Assembly: GCA_016710985.1 (NCBI GenBank)
Contig: JADJTX010000058.1
Coordinates: forward strand, 1 to 64,000
Source: Ignavibacteria bacterium
GTDB lineage: Bacteria; Bacteroidota; Ignavibacteria; Tepidaquicellales; Tepidaquicellaceae
Direction of reading: 5' to 3'
DNA: 64,000 nt
The translations under genes and the position numbers were made by a program. Below are positions 23,202 through 32,972 of the stretch, piece after piece. Position 1 is the stretch's first letter. Every line of letters begins with the position of its first letter. The notes beneath the pieces were generated by a model that ran no database searches, was not told the DNA's origin, and worked only from the letters and a program-made list of their open reading frames with translations.

Positions 23202-23580
23202 ATGCTAAGATTATATTTGGATAATTGCCTGTTTTAACTGACCGTATGACGACCAGAGTCAGTTGAAAATAAAAAATGAAACTGACCCAACGCTTTTAAT
23301 TCAGGAAAGGATAATGAATTATGAATTTGAATTGGTATGGTCATTTATTCTGGATTTTGAGAACAGCCTGAATTCTTTTGCAGAAAGAAAGAATGCTATT
23401 ACAAAATGGAAACAATATTCACAAATTGATATTGTTGAAAGTAAAGAAGTTCTTGAAATAGCAGAAGATATACATTTGCTGAACATAAACTCTGCAGACT
23501 CTCTTCACGTTGCGTGTTCCGTAATAGGTTTATGCAATTATTTAATAACAGCTGATGATGGTTTAATCAGAAAGTATTGA
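23202..23580 (+). pseudogene. PIN-domain (VapC-like) protein, inactivated
   Basis: ATG 23202 begins MLRLYLDNCLF, the first strand of a PIN domain with its metal-binding Asp, then stops. If one T is removed the reading continues N-stop-PYDDQSQLKIKNETD; homologues have NRP(Y/F)DDQ here, so CGA appears mutated to TGA. The remainder is open to 23580: ERIMNYEFELVWSFILDFEN, IAEDIHLLNINSADSLHVAC and NYLITADDGLIRKY, with the conserved Ser-Ala-Asp and Thr-Ala-Asp-Asp PIN motifs. PIN nucleases act as toxins in VapBC-type systems. No antitoxin gene is seen upstream; the region before it is the rRNA terminator. Both a frameshift and a nonsense change argue for true decay. Confidence 0.65.
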
Positions 23581-23584
23581 TAAA

Positions 23585-23749
23585 CTTGATCAGGTAATTT
23601 CCGAATTCGCGGATAAAGGTTTTTCTGTAGTTTCAGGATTCGATACGCCATGGGCTGACATTGTCTTTTTTGATACTTATAAAGAGATTGGCGTAATGAC
23701 TGAAATAATGGGAATACCAAAGAAGGTGGAACAGCAATTCAAAATATGA
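23585..23749 (+). pseudogene. VOC/glyoxalase-family C-terminal fragment
   Basis: In a frame shifted from the PIN remnant, 54 residues read LDQVISEFADKGFSVVSGFD, TPWADIVFFDTYKEIGVMTE and IMGIPKKVEQQFKI, ending at the TGA at 23747. The pattern F-FDT-x-x-x-x-G-x-x-x-E-(I/L)-(M/L) is the last strand of vicinal-oxygen-chelate proteins, including the metal-binding Glu. The N-terminal half is missing: the fragment butts directly onto the end of the PIN frame, so a deletion probably fused the two remnants. Confidence 0.5.
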
Positions 23750-23814
23750 AAGGATATAAACTATTTGATTTTTTGAAGTTTGAATAATTAAAAAATTAAA
23801 ATAAAATACAGGAT

Positions 23815-24183
23815 ATGAACACCACAAAAACACATGATGAACGTATTGCAAAAATGATCTTCGGATCGGTCTATCCTATGTATGTTGCAAAAGTGGAGAA
23901 TAAAGGCAGAACAAAAGAAGAATTACATCAGGTTATAGAGTGGTTAACAGGCTTCGATAACAAGTATTTACAGGAATTAATAAAAATAAAGGTAACGTTT
24001 GAAGAGTTCTTCAAACGTGCATCGCTAAACCCTAATGCACATCTAATCACCGGAGTAATATGCGGCTATCGTGTAGAGGAAATCGAAAATCCTCTTACAC
24101 AAAAAGTCAGATATTTGGATAAGTTAGTGGATGAGCTGGCGAAAGGCAGAAAGATGGAGAAGGTTTTACGCGGCGCAGCTTAA
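23815..24183 (+). CDS. DUF2200 domain-containing protein
   Basis: Encodes 122 residues, typical for the family. It opens MNTTKTHDERIAKMIFGSVYP and has the characteristic blocks GRTKEELHQVIEWLTGF, ITGVICGYRVEEIENPL and VRYLDKLVDELAKGRKMEK, which cover essentially the whole DUF2200 model. The function is unknown. The DUF1801 gene starts 20 bases downstream, so the two are probably cotranscribed. No disruption is seen. Confidence 0.9.
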   Translation: MNTTKTHDERIAKMIFGSVYPMYVAKVENKGRTKEELHQVIEWLTGFDNKYLQELIKIKVTFEEFFKRASLNPNAHLITGVICGYRVEEIENPLTQKVRYLDKLVDELAKGRKMEKVLRGAA

Positions 24184-24202
24184 ATAAAAACTATTCGGAA
24201 TT

Positions 24203-24595
24203 ATGAATGCAGAAATTAAATCCTACAACGGGAAACAATCAGCCACGGATAAAGAAATTTGCGACCGGCTCGCCAGCGCTATTGATAATAAGCTGACTGA
24301 AGCAGAAAGTAAAATCTGGCACTCCCATCCCGTATGGTTTTTAGACGGCAACCCGGTAGCGGGATACAGTAAACAAAAACAGGGAATCCGGTTAATGTTT
24401 TGGAGCGGAGCAGATTTTGAAGAAGAAGGATTAAATGAAAAAGGAAAAAAGTTTAAAGACGCTTCTGTTTTTTACAATGTTGTTTCGGAAATAAAGCTCA
24501 GTGATCTGAAGCGTTGGCTGAAGAAATCTATTGAAATTCAGTGGGATTATAAAAACATAGTGAAACGAAAAGGAATACTTAAACGAATAAAATGA
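24203..24595 (+). CDS. DUF1801 (YdhG-like) protein
   Basis: Encodes 130 residues starting MNAEIKSYNGKQSATDKEIC, after a GGA eight bases upstream. Motifs: ESKIWHSHPVWFLDGNPVAG, YSKQKQGIRLMFWSGADFEE and VSEIKLSDLKRWLKKSIEIQ. These match the DUF1801/YdhG group (compact alpha-beta fold, sometimes called iron-chaperone or frataxin-like; function not established). The gene follows DUF2200 closely on the same strand. The stop overlaps an ATG of a 41-codon frame I do not support. Confidence 0.8.
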   Translation: MNAEIKSYNGKQSATDKEICDRLASAIDNKLTEAESKIWHSHPVWFLDGNPVAGYSKQKQGIRLMFWSGADFEEEGLNEKGKKFKDASVFYNVVSEIKLSDLKRWLKKSIEIQWDYKNIVKRKGILKRIK

Positions 24596-24762
24596 AAACT
24601 TCTTCAAAAACAACCTTGCGACTTGAAAAACGGACATCAATACTGAATACGATTGTTGGGCGGACGACTTTGCGGCAGGAAACATTCATACTTAAGAAAT
24701 ACCAAGCATATATTTAAGTAACGTAATTCAATTCAGGCGTTTCAATAGCACAGATTTTATTT

Positions 24763-26388
24763 TTAAATTCCGGGTTTCCCATGACACTTCTTAAACTTCA
24801 GACCGCTGCCGCACGGACATTTTTCGTTTCTTCCGACATTTTTATAAATCTCCGGCAGGGTCGCATATTCCTTTATGTTTTCATCTTCAGCAGATTTTAC
24901 TTTTTCCTTAGCTAATTCCTTTTCGACATACTTCTCCTGTTTAGAAAATTCTTTATATATCTTTTCAAGACTGTCACTTTCTCTTTTAAAGATTTTCAAA
25001 TTTTTGTTATGAAGATCCCTGAGAAGATCATCTAATCCTCCTACAACTTCCTCTCCAACGATTTCCGCTTCGTACAATTTCACAATTGTTTCCTCTAACT
25101 CTGTTGCTTTTAAATCTAAAACATCTCCAACCATCAGACCGATTAAAGTTGTATCTATCAATTTATCATTATCCTTTTGCTCGATGAATAAATTAAAAAC
25201 GGTATAATACCAATCTATGACTTCATTTCTTCTTTCAGGAAAATTCTGTCCAATACTGCAAACAGCTTCACTAATCGGGACCCTTGCATAAGTAAAGTTT
25301 CCTTCTTCGAGAATAAAGTCTCTCAGGGTATCCAATTGATTTTTTCCGAGTTCATAAATTATCATCCACATGTATTCAGTCAGTAAATCACCAACCCAGT
25401 AATTAAGAAATTTTTCATTCTGTCTCAACAGATCAAGTACAGTTTCAAGAGCTTCTTCGGCTTTTAATTCCCGAAGCATAAACAACGCATGCAAAGCGAA
25501 GGAGTGAGTGTAATCTTCCCATTCGGGTTTTTTGAAATATTTGAATCTTACTATACTGTCAATTACAACTCTCGTCAAATCCTCAATCAGACTTTGCCTC
25601 GGCAATTCAAGCAGTTTTTTTATTATTGTAAAATCAATCTGAAAACTGAATTGATACAGTAATTTTATTTCAGAATTAATGAAAGAAGGTTCAACATCTG
25701 TCTGCTTATATTTTTTCTTAGAAATGAATTTAGGTTTTCTTGATTTTGACATATTTGCTTTAAGTCTTTTATAACCTGCTTTAATGTTATACAGAGCAAT
25801 ACTTTCTGCCGCCTGCGCTGTCTTGGTGTTATCTTTATCCAGGTCATACATAATTTTCAAGCGCATTTCAGCGGCTTCAATATTTCCCGTTTCTATAAAG
25901 TATTCTACAGATACATTGTAAAATGACATTACCTCTTCAATATGAAATACTTCTCTTTCCGGATACAATGATTTAATTTCCATTGCCTCACCAAGAATTC
26001 CGGGGATCTTTTCAAAATCTTTATTTCTCAGATATTCCAATGCAAGATTAATCTTTCCAAAGAGATAATCAGGATGCTCTTTTACTATCTGTTGGTTAAT
26101 TTCAAATGCTTTGTCGAATTTTCCAATCATAGAGTAGTGTGTAGTAAGGTAGTTTTTGAACTGAGGTACTTGAGGATATTTTTCTATTAACTCCCTGACA
26201 TCTTCTTCAGCATTTTTTTTCTTTTGTAAAACTTTTTTTAGTGCTGTTTCAAGAAGCTTTACAATTTCCGGAGTAATTCCGTTTTCTTTGTATAATTCAG
26301 CAGGATCAAAAACAATTTTGTATCCTGTAAGAATTAATGAATCATATTTTTTTAACAAGGGTCTTTTTTTGCAAAGATAAATGTTCAT
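24763..26388 (-). CDS. DUF1186-like helical-repeat protein with C-terminal SEC-C zinc motif
   Basis: Encodes 541 residues. The N-terminal third carries TPR-like helices (FDKAFEINQQIVKEHPDYLF, KINLALEYLRNKDFEK). Residues of about 290-450 (FALHALFMLRELKAEEAL, YWVGDLLTEYMWMIIYELGK, ISEAVCSIGQNFPERRNEVI) match the DUF1186 pattern of HEAT-like helices. The last 25 residues are a SEC-C motif, NEKCPCGSGLKFKKCHGKPG, with C-x-C-x(8)-C-H zinc ligands as in SecA. Such proteins are cytoplasmic and of unknown role; SEC-C suggests contact with ribosomes or SecB-like partners. ATG 26388 is followed by a plausible N-terminus, but no strong ribosome-binding site is present. The frame is intact. Confidence 0.8.
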   Translation of the reverse strand: MNIYLCKKRPLLKKYDSLILTGYKIVFDPAELYKENGITPEIVKLLETALKKVLQKKKNAEEDVRELIEKYPQVPQFKNYLTTHYSMIGKFDKAFEINQQIVKEHPDYLFGKINLALEYLRNKDFEKIPGILGEAMEIKSLYPEREVFHIEEVMSFYNVSVEYFIETGNIEAAEMRLKIMYDLDKDNTKTAQAAESIALYNIKAGYKRLKANMSKSRKPKFISKKKYKQTDVEPSFINSEIKLLYQFSFQIDFTIIKKLLELPRQSLIEDLTRVVIDSIVRFKYFKKPEWEDYTHSFALHALFMLRELKAEEALETVLDLLRQNEKFLNYWVGDLLTEYMWMIIYELGKNQLDTLRDFILEEGNFTYARVPISEAVCSIGQNFPERRNEVIDWYYTVFNLFIEQKDNDKLIDTTLIGLMVGDVLDLKATELEETIVKLYEAEIVGEEVVGGLDDLLRDLHNKNLKIFKRESDSLEKIYKEFSKQEKYVEKELAKEKVKSAEDENIKEYATLPEIYKNVGRNEKCPCGSGLKFKKCHGKPGI

Positions 26389-26421
26389 TGTTTAATGTTC
26401 AATGTTTTCTCCGACGGTCAT

Positions 26422-26582
26422 TGTACACGAGAAGAATAGAACACGGATAACGCGGATCGAGCTGAAAAATAACGGATTTTTTATCTGATTGTAAAAATAT
26501 TCAATTTGAATCTAACTTTATTGTAATTTTTAGATTTTGATTATTTTAATTTCTCATAATTTCTAAAAATTATCGTGTACAA
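26422..26582. repeat. Dispersed intergenic element, copy 1 (TGTACACGA ... TCGTGTACA ends)
   Basis: Bounded by TGTACACGA and its reverse complement TCGTGTACA. Inside are AACACGGATAACGCGGAT, GAGCTGAAAAATAACGGA and TTGTAATTTTTAGATTTTGA. All of these recur in copy 2 at 30308-30470; the outer ACACGGATAACGCGGAT word recurs in altered form at 33650. Confidence 0.75.
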
Positions 26583-26811
26583 AGTCTGCCGGTAAAGATT
26601 TGAAATTTATATTGATATTACATTTTTGATTTGATACACTGCTTACAGGATAAGGGTCTGCGGGGACGACGAAGTTTTTCCAAATTATTTTATTGAAGGA
26701 GTTGACAGTTTTGTCCTCTGAAATCCCGCATGAACGCAAAGCGCAGAGCCGTTGACGGACATTTTACAGCAGAAGCATTATAAATAAAATAAATTTATAA
26801 AAATAAAACAA

Positions 26812-27387
26812 ATGACTGTTTATAGAATAATTGGAAAACATAAAAAAGAAGAATATCCGGAATATTCAGAAATGTATATGAATCTGATAAACGATAGCGG
26901 AAATATACTTCAATATATGAAAGACAATTTTTTCAAAATTAAAAAATTTATTAATGAATTGCCAAAAGACAAATTGAATTTTCGATATGCAGAAGGCAAA
27001 TGGACAATAAAAGAAATTTTGGTTCATGTAATCGACGATGAAAGAATATTTGCTTACCGAGCTTTAAGATATGGCAGAAATGACAATACACCTTTGCACG
27101 GTTTTGAAGAAAATGATTATGCAAAATATTCATATGCAAATGACAGAAGTCTGGACAGCATTTTTGAAGAATACGAATCTGTCAGAAATGCGACTTTAAC
27201 ATTATTTCAAAACTTACCTGATGAAGCATTTTTGAGAAGCGGTGGCGGGATTGACGATGATGGCAGCATTGTTAATATCAGAACGGTAAGGGCATTAGCA
27301 TACCATATTGCAGGACACGAATTGAGACATATTAAAATTATTAAAGAACGATACCTGAATTTATCAACTGAAAATGGAATTATTTAA
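26812..27387 (+). CDS. DinB-family protein (DinB_2)
   Basis: Encodes 191 residues from ATG 26812. This is a four-helix bundle family with a metal site of three histidines; here His72 (EILVHVIDDERIFAYRAL) and His169/His173 (YHIAGHELRHIKIIKERYL) are in the expected places. WTIKEILVHVIDDE and FEENDYAKYSYANDR are typical of the DinB_2/DUF664 branch, which includes damage-inducible proteins and thiol-dependent S-transferases; the substrate is unknown. The upstream region carries a copy of the dispersed element. The gene stands alone on its strand. Confidence 0.85.
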   Translation: MTVYRIIGKHKKEEYPEYSEMYMNLINDSGNILQYMKDNFFKIKKFINELPKDKLNFRYAEGKWTIKEILVHVIDDERIFAYRALRYGRNDNTPLHGFEENDYAKYSYANDRSLDSIFEEYESVRNATLTLFQNLPDEAFLRSGGGIDDDGSIVNIRTVRALAYHIAGHELRHIKIIKERYLNLSTENGII

Positions 27388-27534
27388 TACAGCAAACAGC
27401 TAACTGTCCATTTGCAAAAAGCGTGTTAATCTTCTCTGTTACTTCGGGTTCGTTCTCCTAAAACGTATGAAATATCTTCGTAATACATTTCCTTCATTAA
27501 AATTTCTGTAACGCGCTGGAATTTGTCTTTAAAT

Positions 27535-27577
27535 AAAAAAAAGAATCCATCTTTTCAAAGACGGATCCTTTTTTATT
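27535..27577 (-). terminator. Bidirectional intrinsic terminator
   Basis: AAGAATCCATCTTT and AAAGACGGATCCTT form a stem of about 12 bp with one internal mismatch. T-runs are present on both sides, so it can serve DinB (plus) and the sulfatase (minus). Confidence 0.85.
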
Positions 27578-27596
27578 TCTAGTTACAACAATTATA

Positions 27597-29972
27597 TTAC
27601 TTCCTTGCCATCGCGATGCGTATTGCATCTTCAGGCGAGACAAGATGGTCAGAATTCTCGGCTGCATCGGCAATCGCTATCTGAACACCTTTAATTTTAC
27701 CATTGAAACCGTTACCCTGCGGACCATAGTCCTGTGAAACAGGAGCACCGGAATCAAGACCTACATCACAGCCGTCATCGGCAGAAAAGATCATTGCAAG
27801 TGTCATTGGAATGTCACCTTCACCGACTTTCTTTCCGTCGGTGTACAATGTCACTTTCCCGCCTTTTCCTAAACCACCGCCGGCGTAAGCAAACTCCATT
27901 CGAACCTGATGCTCACCTGCAGGAAGCGGGCTTGTAGCTTCTACATAATAATAATTTACTCCGCCAAGATTGTAACAATACTTAAGCTTTCCTTTATTTG
28001 CATAAAGACTCCAGCCTCCGATGTTTGCACCCTGAGCTATGATCACGCCTTCAGCACCGGAATCAGGGACTATTATTTCGGCAGTTACTGAGTGGGACTT
28101 ATTTTTAATATTAATAACGCAGTTCTCAGATAACCGTCCCATACCGCCGAAGAGGATCTGACTATTACCTTTGATAAGTTGCGGTCTGCCGGCAGTGTCT
28201 GCATTCAATACCCTTCCGAGGTCATCATTCATTGGAAGTACATTATACTTGACCGCCTCGATAAGCCACAACCTCTGAAGTTCGTGCAGCTTCTCAGGCA
28301 TTTCTTTGGATAGATCATTCGCCTGAGTCCAGTCCGTGTTTGTATCATAGAGTTCCCAGACATCATCGTCGAAGGCAGGTGTCTTTTCACCTATTAAAAT
28401 CCATGGCGTCTTATGTCTTGTAACTGCAGTCCATCCCTTATGATAAATACCCCGGTTACCGAACATTTCAAAGTACTGAGTCTCGCGCTGTTCGGCAGCT
28501 TTTGGATCGTTGAATGAATATAACATACTGACTCCTTCAATAGGATGCTGTTGTACTCCATTAACGAACTGAGGTTCGGGCAGTCCTGCAGCCTCAAGTA
28601 TCGTAGGAGCGACATCAATCACATGATGAAACTGCGTTCGTAATTCACCTTTACCTTTAATTGTTTTCGGCCAGTGAATGATAGTTCCATTACGTGTTCC
28701 TCCCCAGTGTGAAGCGACCTGTTTGGTCCACTGATAAGGAGTGTCCATAGCATGTGCCCAGCCTACTGCATAGTGATTATAAGATTCCGGTCCACCGAAC
28801 TTGTCAATTCTTTCAATATCGAATTCAGGAGTTTCAATGGCTGACATGCCGTTGAAATTGAGCATCTCATTAAATGTACCATTCAGCGTGCCTTCACCCG
28901 AAGCACCATTGTCACCTATTATATAGTATACAAGCGTATCATACAGTATATTGAGTTTCTTTATTGAATCCAAAAGACGTCCGACGTGATAATCAGTGTA
29001 CTCCATAAAACCGGCATATACTTCCATTTGTCTGCGCAGAACAGGTTTGAGAGCTTCCGGCATTTCATCCCACGAAGGGATCTCTTTCGGGCGCGGGGTA
29101 AGCTTACTATCCGGAGGAATGACTCCAAGCTTTAACTGTCTGGCAAAAGTTTCTTCACGCAGTTTATCCCATCCTCCGTCGAATTTTCCTTTGTACTTAT
29201 CAGCCCATTCTTTCGGAACGTGATGCGGAGCGTGTGTCGCTCCCGGAGCAAAATAAGCAAAGAAAGGTTTGTCCGGTGCAAGAACCTTTTGCTGTCCGAT
29301 CCATGCTATAGCTTTGTCGGTCATGTCTTCAACTAAATGATATCCTTCTTCAGGAGTTTTCTTTGGCTCAACCGGAGTTGTACCTTCATATAATGTCGGA
29401 TACCATTGGTTAGCTTCGCCACCTATGAAACCGTAGAAATACTCAAAGCCGCCGCCTCCTGTCGGCCATGCATTAAACGGACCGATCGGGCTGGTTTCCC
29501 AAACGGGAACTTCGTGGCATTTACCAAATTGCGCAGTGCTGTAACCGTTAAGTGTCAGTGTCCTTGCCAAGGGTGACATAGTATTTGGCAGTAATGAATT
29601 GTATCCCGGAGCGCCGCTGGCTATTTCTGTAATTGCTCCCATGCCGGCGGAATGGTGATTGCGTCCTGTAAGGATCGCCTGCCGAGTAGGTGAACACAGA
29701 GCTGTAGTATGAAAGCGGTTGTACTTCAGACCATCGGCTGCAAGTTTCTCAGCATTCGGTGTCTGGCACGGACCGCCGAAAGCGCTTGATGAACCGAATC
29801 CGGCATCATCGATGAGAATGAGTAAAACGTTCGGAGCATCCTTTGGTGGTCGTAATTGTGCAATAGGAGGAAACTTACTTTCCGGATCTTTAGCATCATA
29901 CATAATTAATCCTTTGTACGGCTGATCGGGTATAGGAAGAACAGTTCGTTGAATTTTTTCATTGTCACTCAT
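27597..29972 (-). CDS. Arylsulfatase, large form
   Basis: Encodes 791 residues, starting after AAAGGA at a normal distance (MSDNEKIQRTVLPIPDQPYK). It hydrolyses sulfate esters. The S1 sulfatase core has Asp-Asp metal ligands in LILIDDAGFGSS (residues 52-63), the active-site CSPTRQAILTGRN with Cys93 to be converted to formylglycine, GKCHEVPVWE, HAPHHVPKEW and GDNGASGEG. The last 160 residues form a beta-rich LamG-like domain (AEGVIIAQGANIGGWSLY, VGEGDIPMTLAMIFSADDG). No signal peptide is visible, as in the Pseudomonas AtsA type, so a cytoplasmic location is inferred. No sulfatase-maturase gene is seen nearby. The frame is intact and it has its own terminator. Confidence 0.9.
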   Translation of the reverse strand: MSDNEKIQRTVLPIPDQPYKGLIMYDAKDPESKFPPIAQLRPPKDAPNVLLILIDDAGFGSSSAFGGPCQTPNAEKLAADGLKYNRFHTTALCSPTRQAILTGRNHHSAGMGAITEIASGAPGYNSLLPNTMSPLARTLTLNGYSTAQFGKCHEVPVWETSPIGPFNAWPTGGGGFEYFYGFIGGEANQWYPTLYEGTTPVEPKKTPEEGYHLVEDMTDKAIAWIGQQKVLAPDKPFFAYFAPGATHAPHHVPKEWADKYKGKFDGGWDKLREETFARQLKLGVIPPDSKLTPRPKEIPSWDEMPEALKPVLRRQMEVYAGFMEYTDYHVGRLLDSIKKLNILYDTLVYYIIGDNGASGEGTLNGTFNEMLNFNGMSAIETPEFDIERIDKFGGPESYNHYAVGWAHAMDTPYQWTKQVASHWGGTRNGTIIHWPKTIKGKGELRTQFHHVIDVAPTILEAAGLPEPQFVNGVQQHPIEGVSMLYSFNDPKAAEQRETQYFEMFGNRGIYHKGWTAVTRHKTPWILIGEKTPAFDDDVWELYDTNTDWTQANDLSKEMPEKLHELQRLWLIEAVKYNVLPMNDDLGRVLNADTAGRPQLIKGNSQILFGGMGRLSENCVINIKNKSHSVTAEIIVPDSGAEGVIIAQGANIGGWSLYANKGKLKYCYNLGGVNYYYVEATSPLPAGEHQVRMEFAYAGGGLGKGGKVTLYTDGKKVGEGDIPMTLAMIFSADDGCDVGLDSGAPVSQDYGPQGNGFNGKIKGVQIAIADAAENSDHLVSPEDAIRIAMARK

Positions 29973-29998
29973 TTTCTTTTGGTTCCTTTCTCCAATGT

Positions 29999-30307
29999 GA
30001 TTTCATTATTGATGAAATCGGATTTTAGTTTTCATTAATTATTTTTATTGATGTTTGATGGGGTTTACATATTAAAGTAAATAAATATCAGATTTAACAT
30101 AAGTCAAAATATGCTCCAAAATGCAATACGTGCGTGAATGAATTAGTAAAGCACAGGCAATTACAAGTTTGACAGGATTTAAATTTAAACCACGTTACGG
30201 ATTATTTTGCGATAGGTTGTTTTGCTTATGACAAATGTTGAACTGTTTATTTAGAGAGAACAGCATTTAACACCGGATTAGATTTTAACTGATAACACTC
30301 TTTACAT
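29999..30307. other. Sulfatase upstream region
   Basis: About 300 A/T-rich bases without a coding frame or recognised motif, ending at the dispersed element copy 2. Confidence 0.4.
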
Positions 30308-30470
30308 TGTACACGAAAATAATAGAACTTGGGGATAACGCGGATTGAGCTGAAAAATAACGGACTTATTATTGTAATTTTTAGATTTTGATTTTTTTAT
30401 TTCTCATTATTATCAGCGAATATCCGCAAAAATCAGTGTTATCAGTGTTCCCAAAAAATCATCGTGTACA
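30308..30470. repeat. Dispersed intergenic element, copy 2
   Basis: TGTACACGA and TCGTGTACA ends, with GGGGATAACGCGGATTGAGC, GAAAAATAACGGA and TTGTAATTTTTAGATTTTGA inside, in the same order as at 26422-26582. ATCAGCGAATATCCGC and ATCAGTGTTCCC are present here and absent from copy 1. Confidence 0.75.
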
Positions 30471-30761
30471 AAATCACCAGTCACTGCAGGAATATCTGTA
30501 TATTTCTTTCGGTCTAATATTCTTAAATTGAACTCATCTTCGAAGTTTATTTATCATCATACTTATTGCAGCTTGAAAAACGAAAAACATATCCGGAAGC
30601 GACAGAAAAGGTCGATTTCACCAACACAATAATGCATACCGTTGTTGCAGATTCATGGATATAAATTGTAACTAAGCAAAGTTAGTAAATATAATTTTGA
30701 TTGATTAAATGAATGTCGTTATTTTTATTAATTAATTTCAAACACTAAAAATAATTTAACT

Positions 30762-32951
30762 ATGGAAACTAAATCAAACCGATCAGGAGAATGTCCGTTT
30801 ACCGGAGTTATGAGCGCACCTAAAAATTCAGACTGGTGGCCCAACCATTTAAGTCTGCAAATGTTAAGACAGAATTCCGAATTATCCAATCCCATGGATA
30901 AGGATTTTAATTACAGGGAAGCTTTTAAAACACTGGACTATGAAGGTTTAAAAAAAGATCTTCATCAGCTTATGACCGATTCACAGGAATGGTGGCCGGC
31001 TGATTTCGGACACTACGGAGGATTATTTATCCGAATGGCATGGCACAGCGCAGGAACCTACCGTATAGGCGACGGCAGAGGCGGCGCAGGAAAAGGGTTA
31101 CAGCGATTTGCACCGCTTAACAGCTGGCCCGATAATGCCAACCTTGACAAAGCCCGAAGACTGCTCTGGCCAATCAAACAAAAGTACGGTAACCAAATAT
31201 CATGGGCTGATCTGATGATACTTGCAGGAAATGTTGCGCTAGAATCCATGGGCTTTAAAACCTTTGGTTTTTCGGCAGGACGCGAAGATGTCTGGGAACC
31301 CGATACCGGTATTTACTGGGGAGCGGAAAAAAAATGGCTCAGCGATCAGGACCGTTATACCGGAAACCGTGATCTGGAAAATCCGTTGGCTGCCGTACAA
31401 ATGGGTTTAATATATGTTAATCCCGAAGGACCGGGTGGTAATCCCGACCCGGTAGCTGCAGCGAAAGACATTCGTGAAACCTTTGCGCGTATGGCTATGA
31501 ATGATGAAGAAACTGTTGCGCTGATTGCCGGCGGTCATAGCTTTGGCAAAGCGCACGGAGAAGGCAGTCCGGATCTGCTTGGTCCCGAACCGGAAGCCTG
31601 CGATATAGAGCTACAGGGTTTTGGCTGGATGAGTAAGAACGGCACAGGCAAAGGACCTGACACCTTAACCGGAGGACCTGAAGTTACATGGACAACAACT
31701 CCAAGCAAATGGAGTCATGATTTTTTTAAACATTTGTTTGAATATGAATATGAACTGACTAAAAGCCCTGCCGGAGCAAATCAGTGGGTAGCAAAAAATG
31801 CTGAAGCAATAATTCCTGATGCATATTCACCGGATAAAAAACATTTGCCAACTATGCTTACAACTGATCTTTCACTTCGTTTTGATCCGGATTATGAAAA
31901 AATCTCCAGACGGTTTTATGAAAATCCTGAGCAATTTAAAGATGCATTTGCACGCGCATGGTTTAAACTGACACATCGGGATATGGGTCCAAAATCCCGG
32001 TATATTGGTACTGAAGTCCCCCGTGAAGAACTTATCTGGCAGGATCCGATTCCTGCAGTTGATCATAAACTGGTTGATGAAAAAGATATTGAGGAATTGA
32101 AAAAGAAAATTTTGGATTCAGGATTATCCGTATCTGATGTGGTTTCCACTGCGTGGGCATCTGCATCGACTTACAGGGATTCGGATAAACGCGGCGGCGC
32201 TAACGGCTCAAGAATTCGTCTGGCACCTCAGCTTGATTGGGAAGTGAACAATCCTGCCCAGTTATCAAAAGTGCTCAGCAGTCTGGTAAAAATCCAGCAG
32301 GAATTTAACCAATCACAAAAAGACGGAAAGAAAATTTCGATTGCTGATCTGATAGTACTGGCAGGAAATACCGGAATAGAAAAGTCTGCAAAAAATGCTG
32401 GGCATGATGTTAAAGTTCCTTTGACTCCCGGCAGAATGGATTCAACACAGGAACAAACTGATGTGGCTTCCTTTGAAAAAATGGAACCGTTTGCTGATGG
32501 ATTTCGAAATTATCTCAAAGCAAAATCTTCTGTTCCGGCAGAGTATCTTCTTATTGACAAAGCTCAGCTTCTTACTTTAACTGTTTCCGAAATGACAGTT
32601 CTGCTCGGAGGTTTGCGAATGTTAGGTGCTAATTTCGACAACTCCGATTTAGGAATTTTCACAGACAAAAAAGACACATTATCGAATGACTTTTTTGTCA
32701 ACCTTCTTGATATGAATACACAGTGGCAGGCGACAGACGATTCAAAATATTTATTTGAAGGACGTGATCGTAAGAGCGGGAATGTGAAATGGAAAGGTAC
32801 CAGAGTGGATTTAATTTTTGGTTCAAATTCAGAGCTGCGTGCAATAGCTGAGGTTTATGCAGGCAATGATTCAAAAGAAAAGTTCATAAAAGATTTTGTC
32901 AATGTATGGACTAAAGTCATGAATCTTGACCGTTTTGATGTAAAGAAATAG
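30762..32951 (+). CDS. katG: Catalase-peroxidase
   Basis: Encodes 729 residues, the normal KatG length, with both peroxidase-like halves. It detoxifies hydrogen peroxide through catalase and peroxidase activity using heme b. The distal pocket is FIRMAWHSAGTYR with Arg91, Trp94 and His95. The covalent Met-Tyr-Trp adduct is predicted from Trp94, Tyr218 (MGLIYVNPEG) and Met244 (FARMAMNDEE). The proximal heme ligand is His259 in AGGHSFGKAHGE. The second half (from about 430) lacks heme ligands, as usual. There is no signal peptide, so it is cytoplasmic. A TAATTTTG box lies 62 bases before ATG 30762 and could be a Bacteroidota-type -7 element. A terminator follows. The frame is undisturbed. Confidence 0.97.
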   Translation: METKSNRSGECPFTGVMSAPKNSDWWPNHLSLQMLRQNSELSNPMDKDFNYREAFKTLDYEGLKKDLHQLMTDSQEWWPADFGHYGGLFIRMAWHSAGTYRIGDGRGGAGKGLQRFAPLNSWPDNANLDKARRLLWPIKQKYGNQISWADLMILAGNVALESMGFKTFGFSAGREDVWEPDTGIYWGAEKKWLSDQDRYTGNRDLENPLAAVQMGLIYVNPEGPGGNPDPVAAAKDIRETFARMAMNDEETVALIAGGHSFGKAHGEGSPDLLGPEPEACDIELQGFGWMSKNGTGKGPDTLTGGPEVTWTTTPSKWSHDFFKHLFEYEYELTKSPAGANQWVAKNAEAIIPDAYSPDKKHLPTMLTTDLSLRFDPDYEKISRRFYENPEQFKDAFARAWFKLTHRDMGPKSRYIGTEVPREELIWQDPIPAVDHKLVDEKDIEELKKKILDSGLSVSDVVSTAWASASTYRDSDKRGGANGSRIRLAPQLDWEVNNPAQLSKVLSSLVKIQQEFNQSQKDGKKISIADLIVLAGNTGIEKSAKNAGHDVKVPLTPGRMDSTQEQTDVASFEKMEPFADGFRNYLKAKSSVPAEYLLIDKAQLLTLTVSEMTVLLGGLRMLGANFDNSDLGIFTDKKDTLSNDFFVNLLDMNTQWQATDDSKYLFEGRDRKSGNVKWKGTRVDLIFGSNSELRAIAEVYAGNDSKEKFIKDFVNVWTKVMNLDRFDVKK

Positions 32952-32972
32952 TTTAATTTACAGAAACATTTT

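Noticed and set aside
24593..24718. 41-codon frame overlapping the DUF1801 stop (MKTSSKTTLRLEKRTSILN)
   Set aside because: No recognisable family, basic low-information sequence and no downstream partner. Length is compatible with chance.
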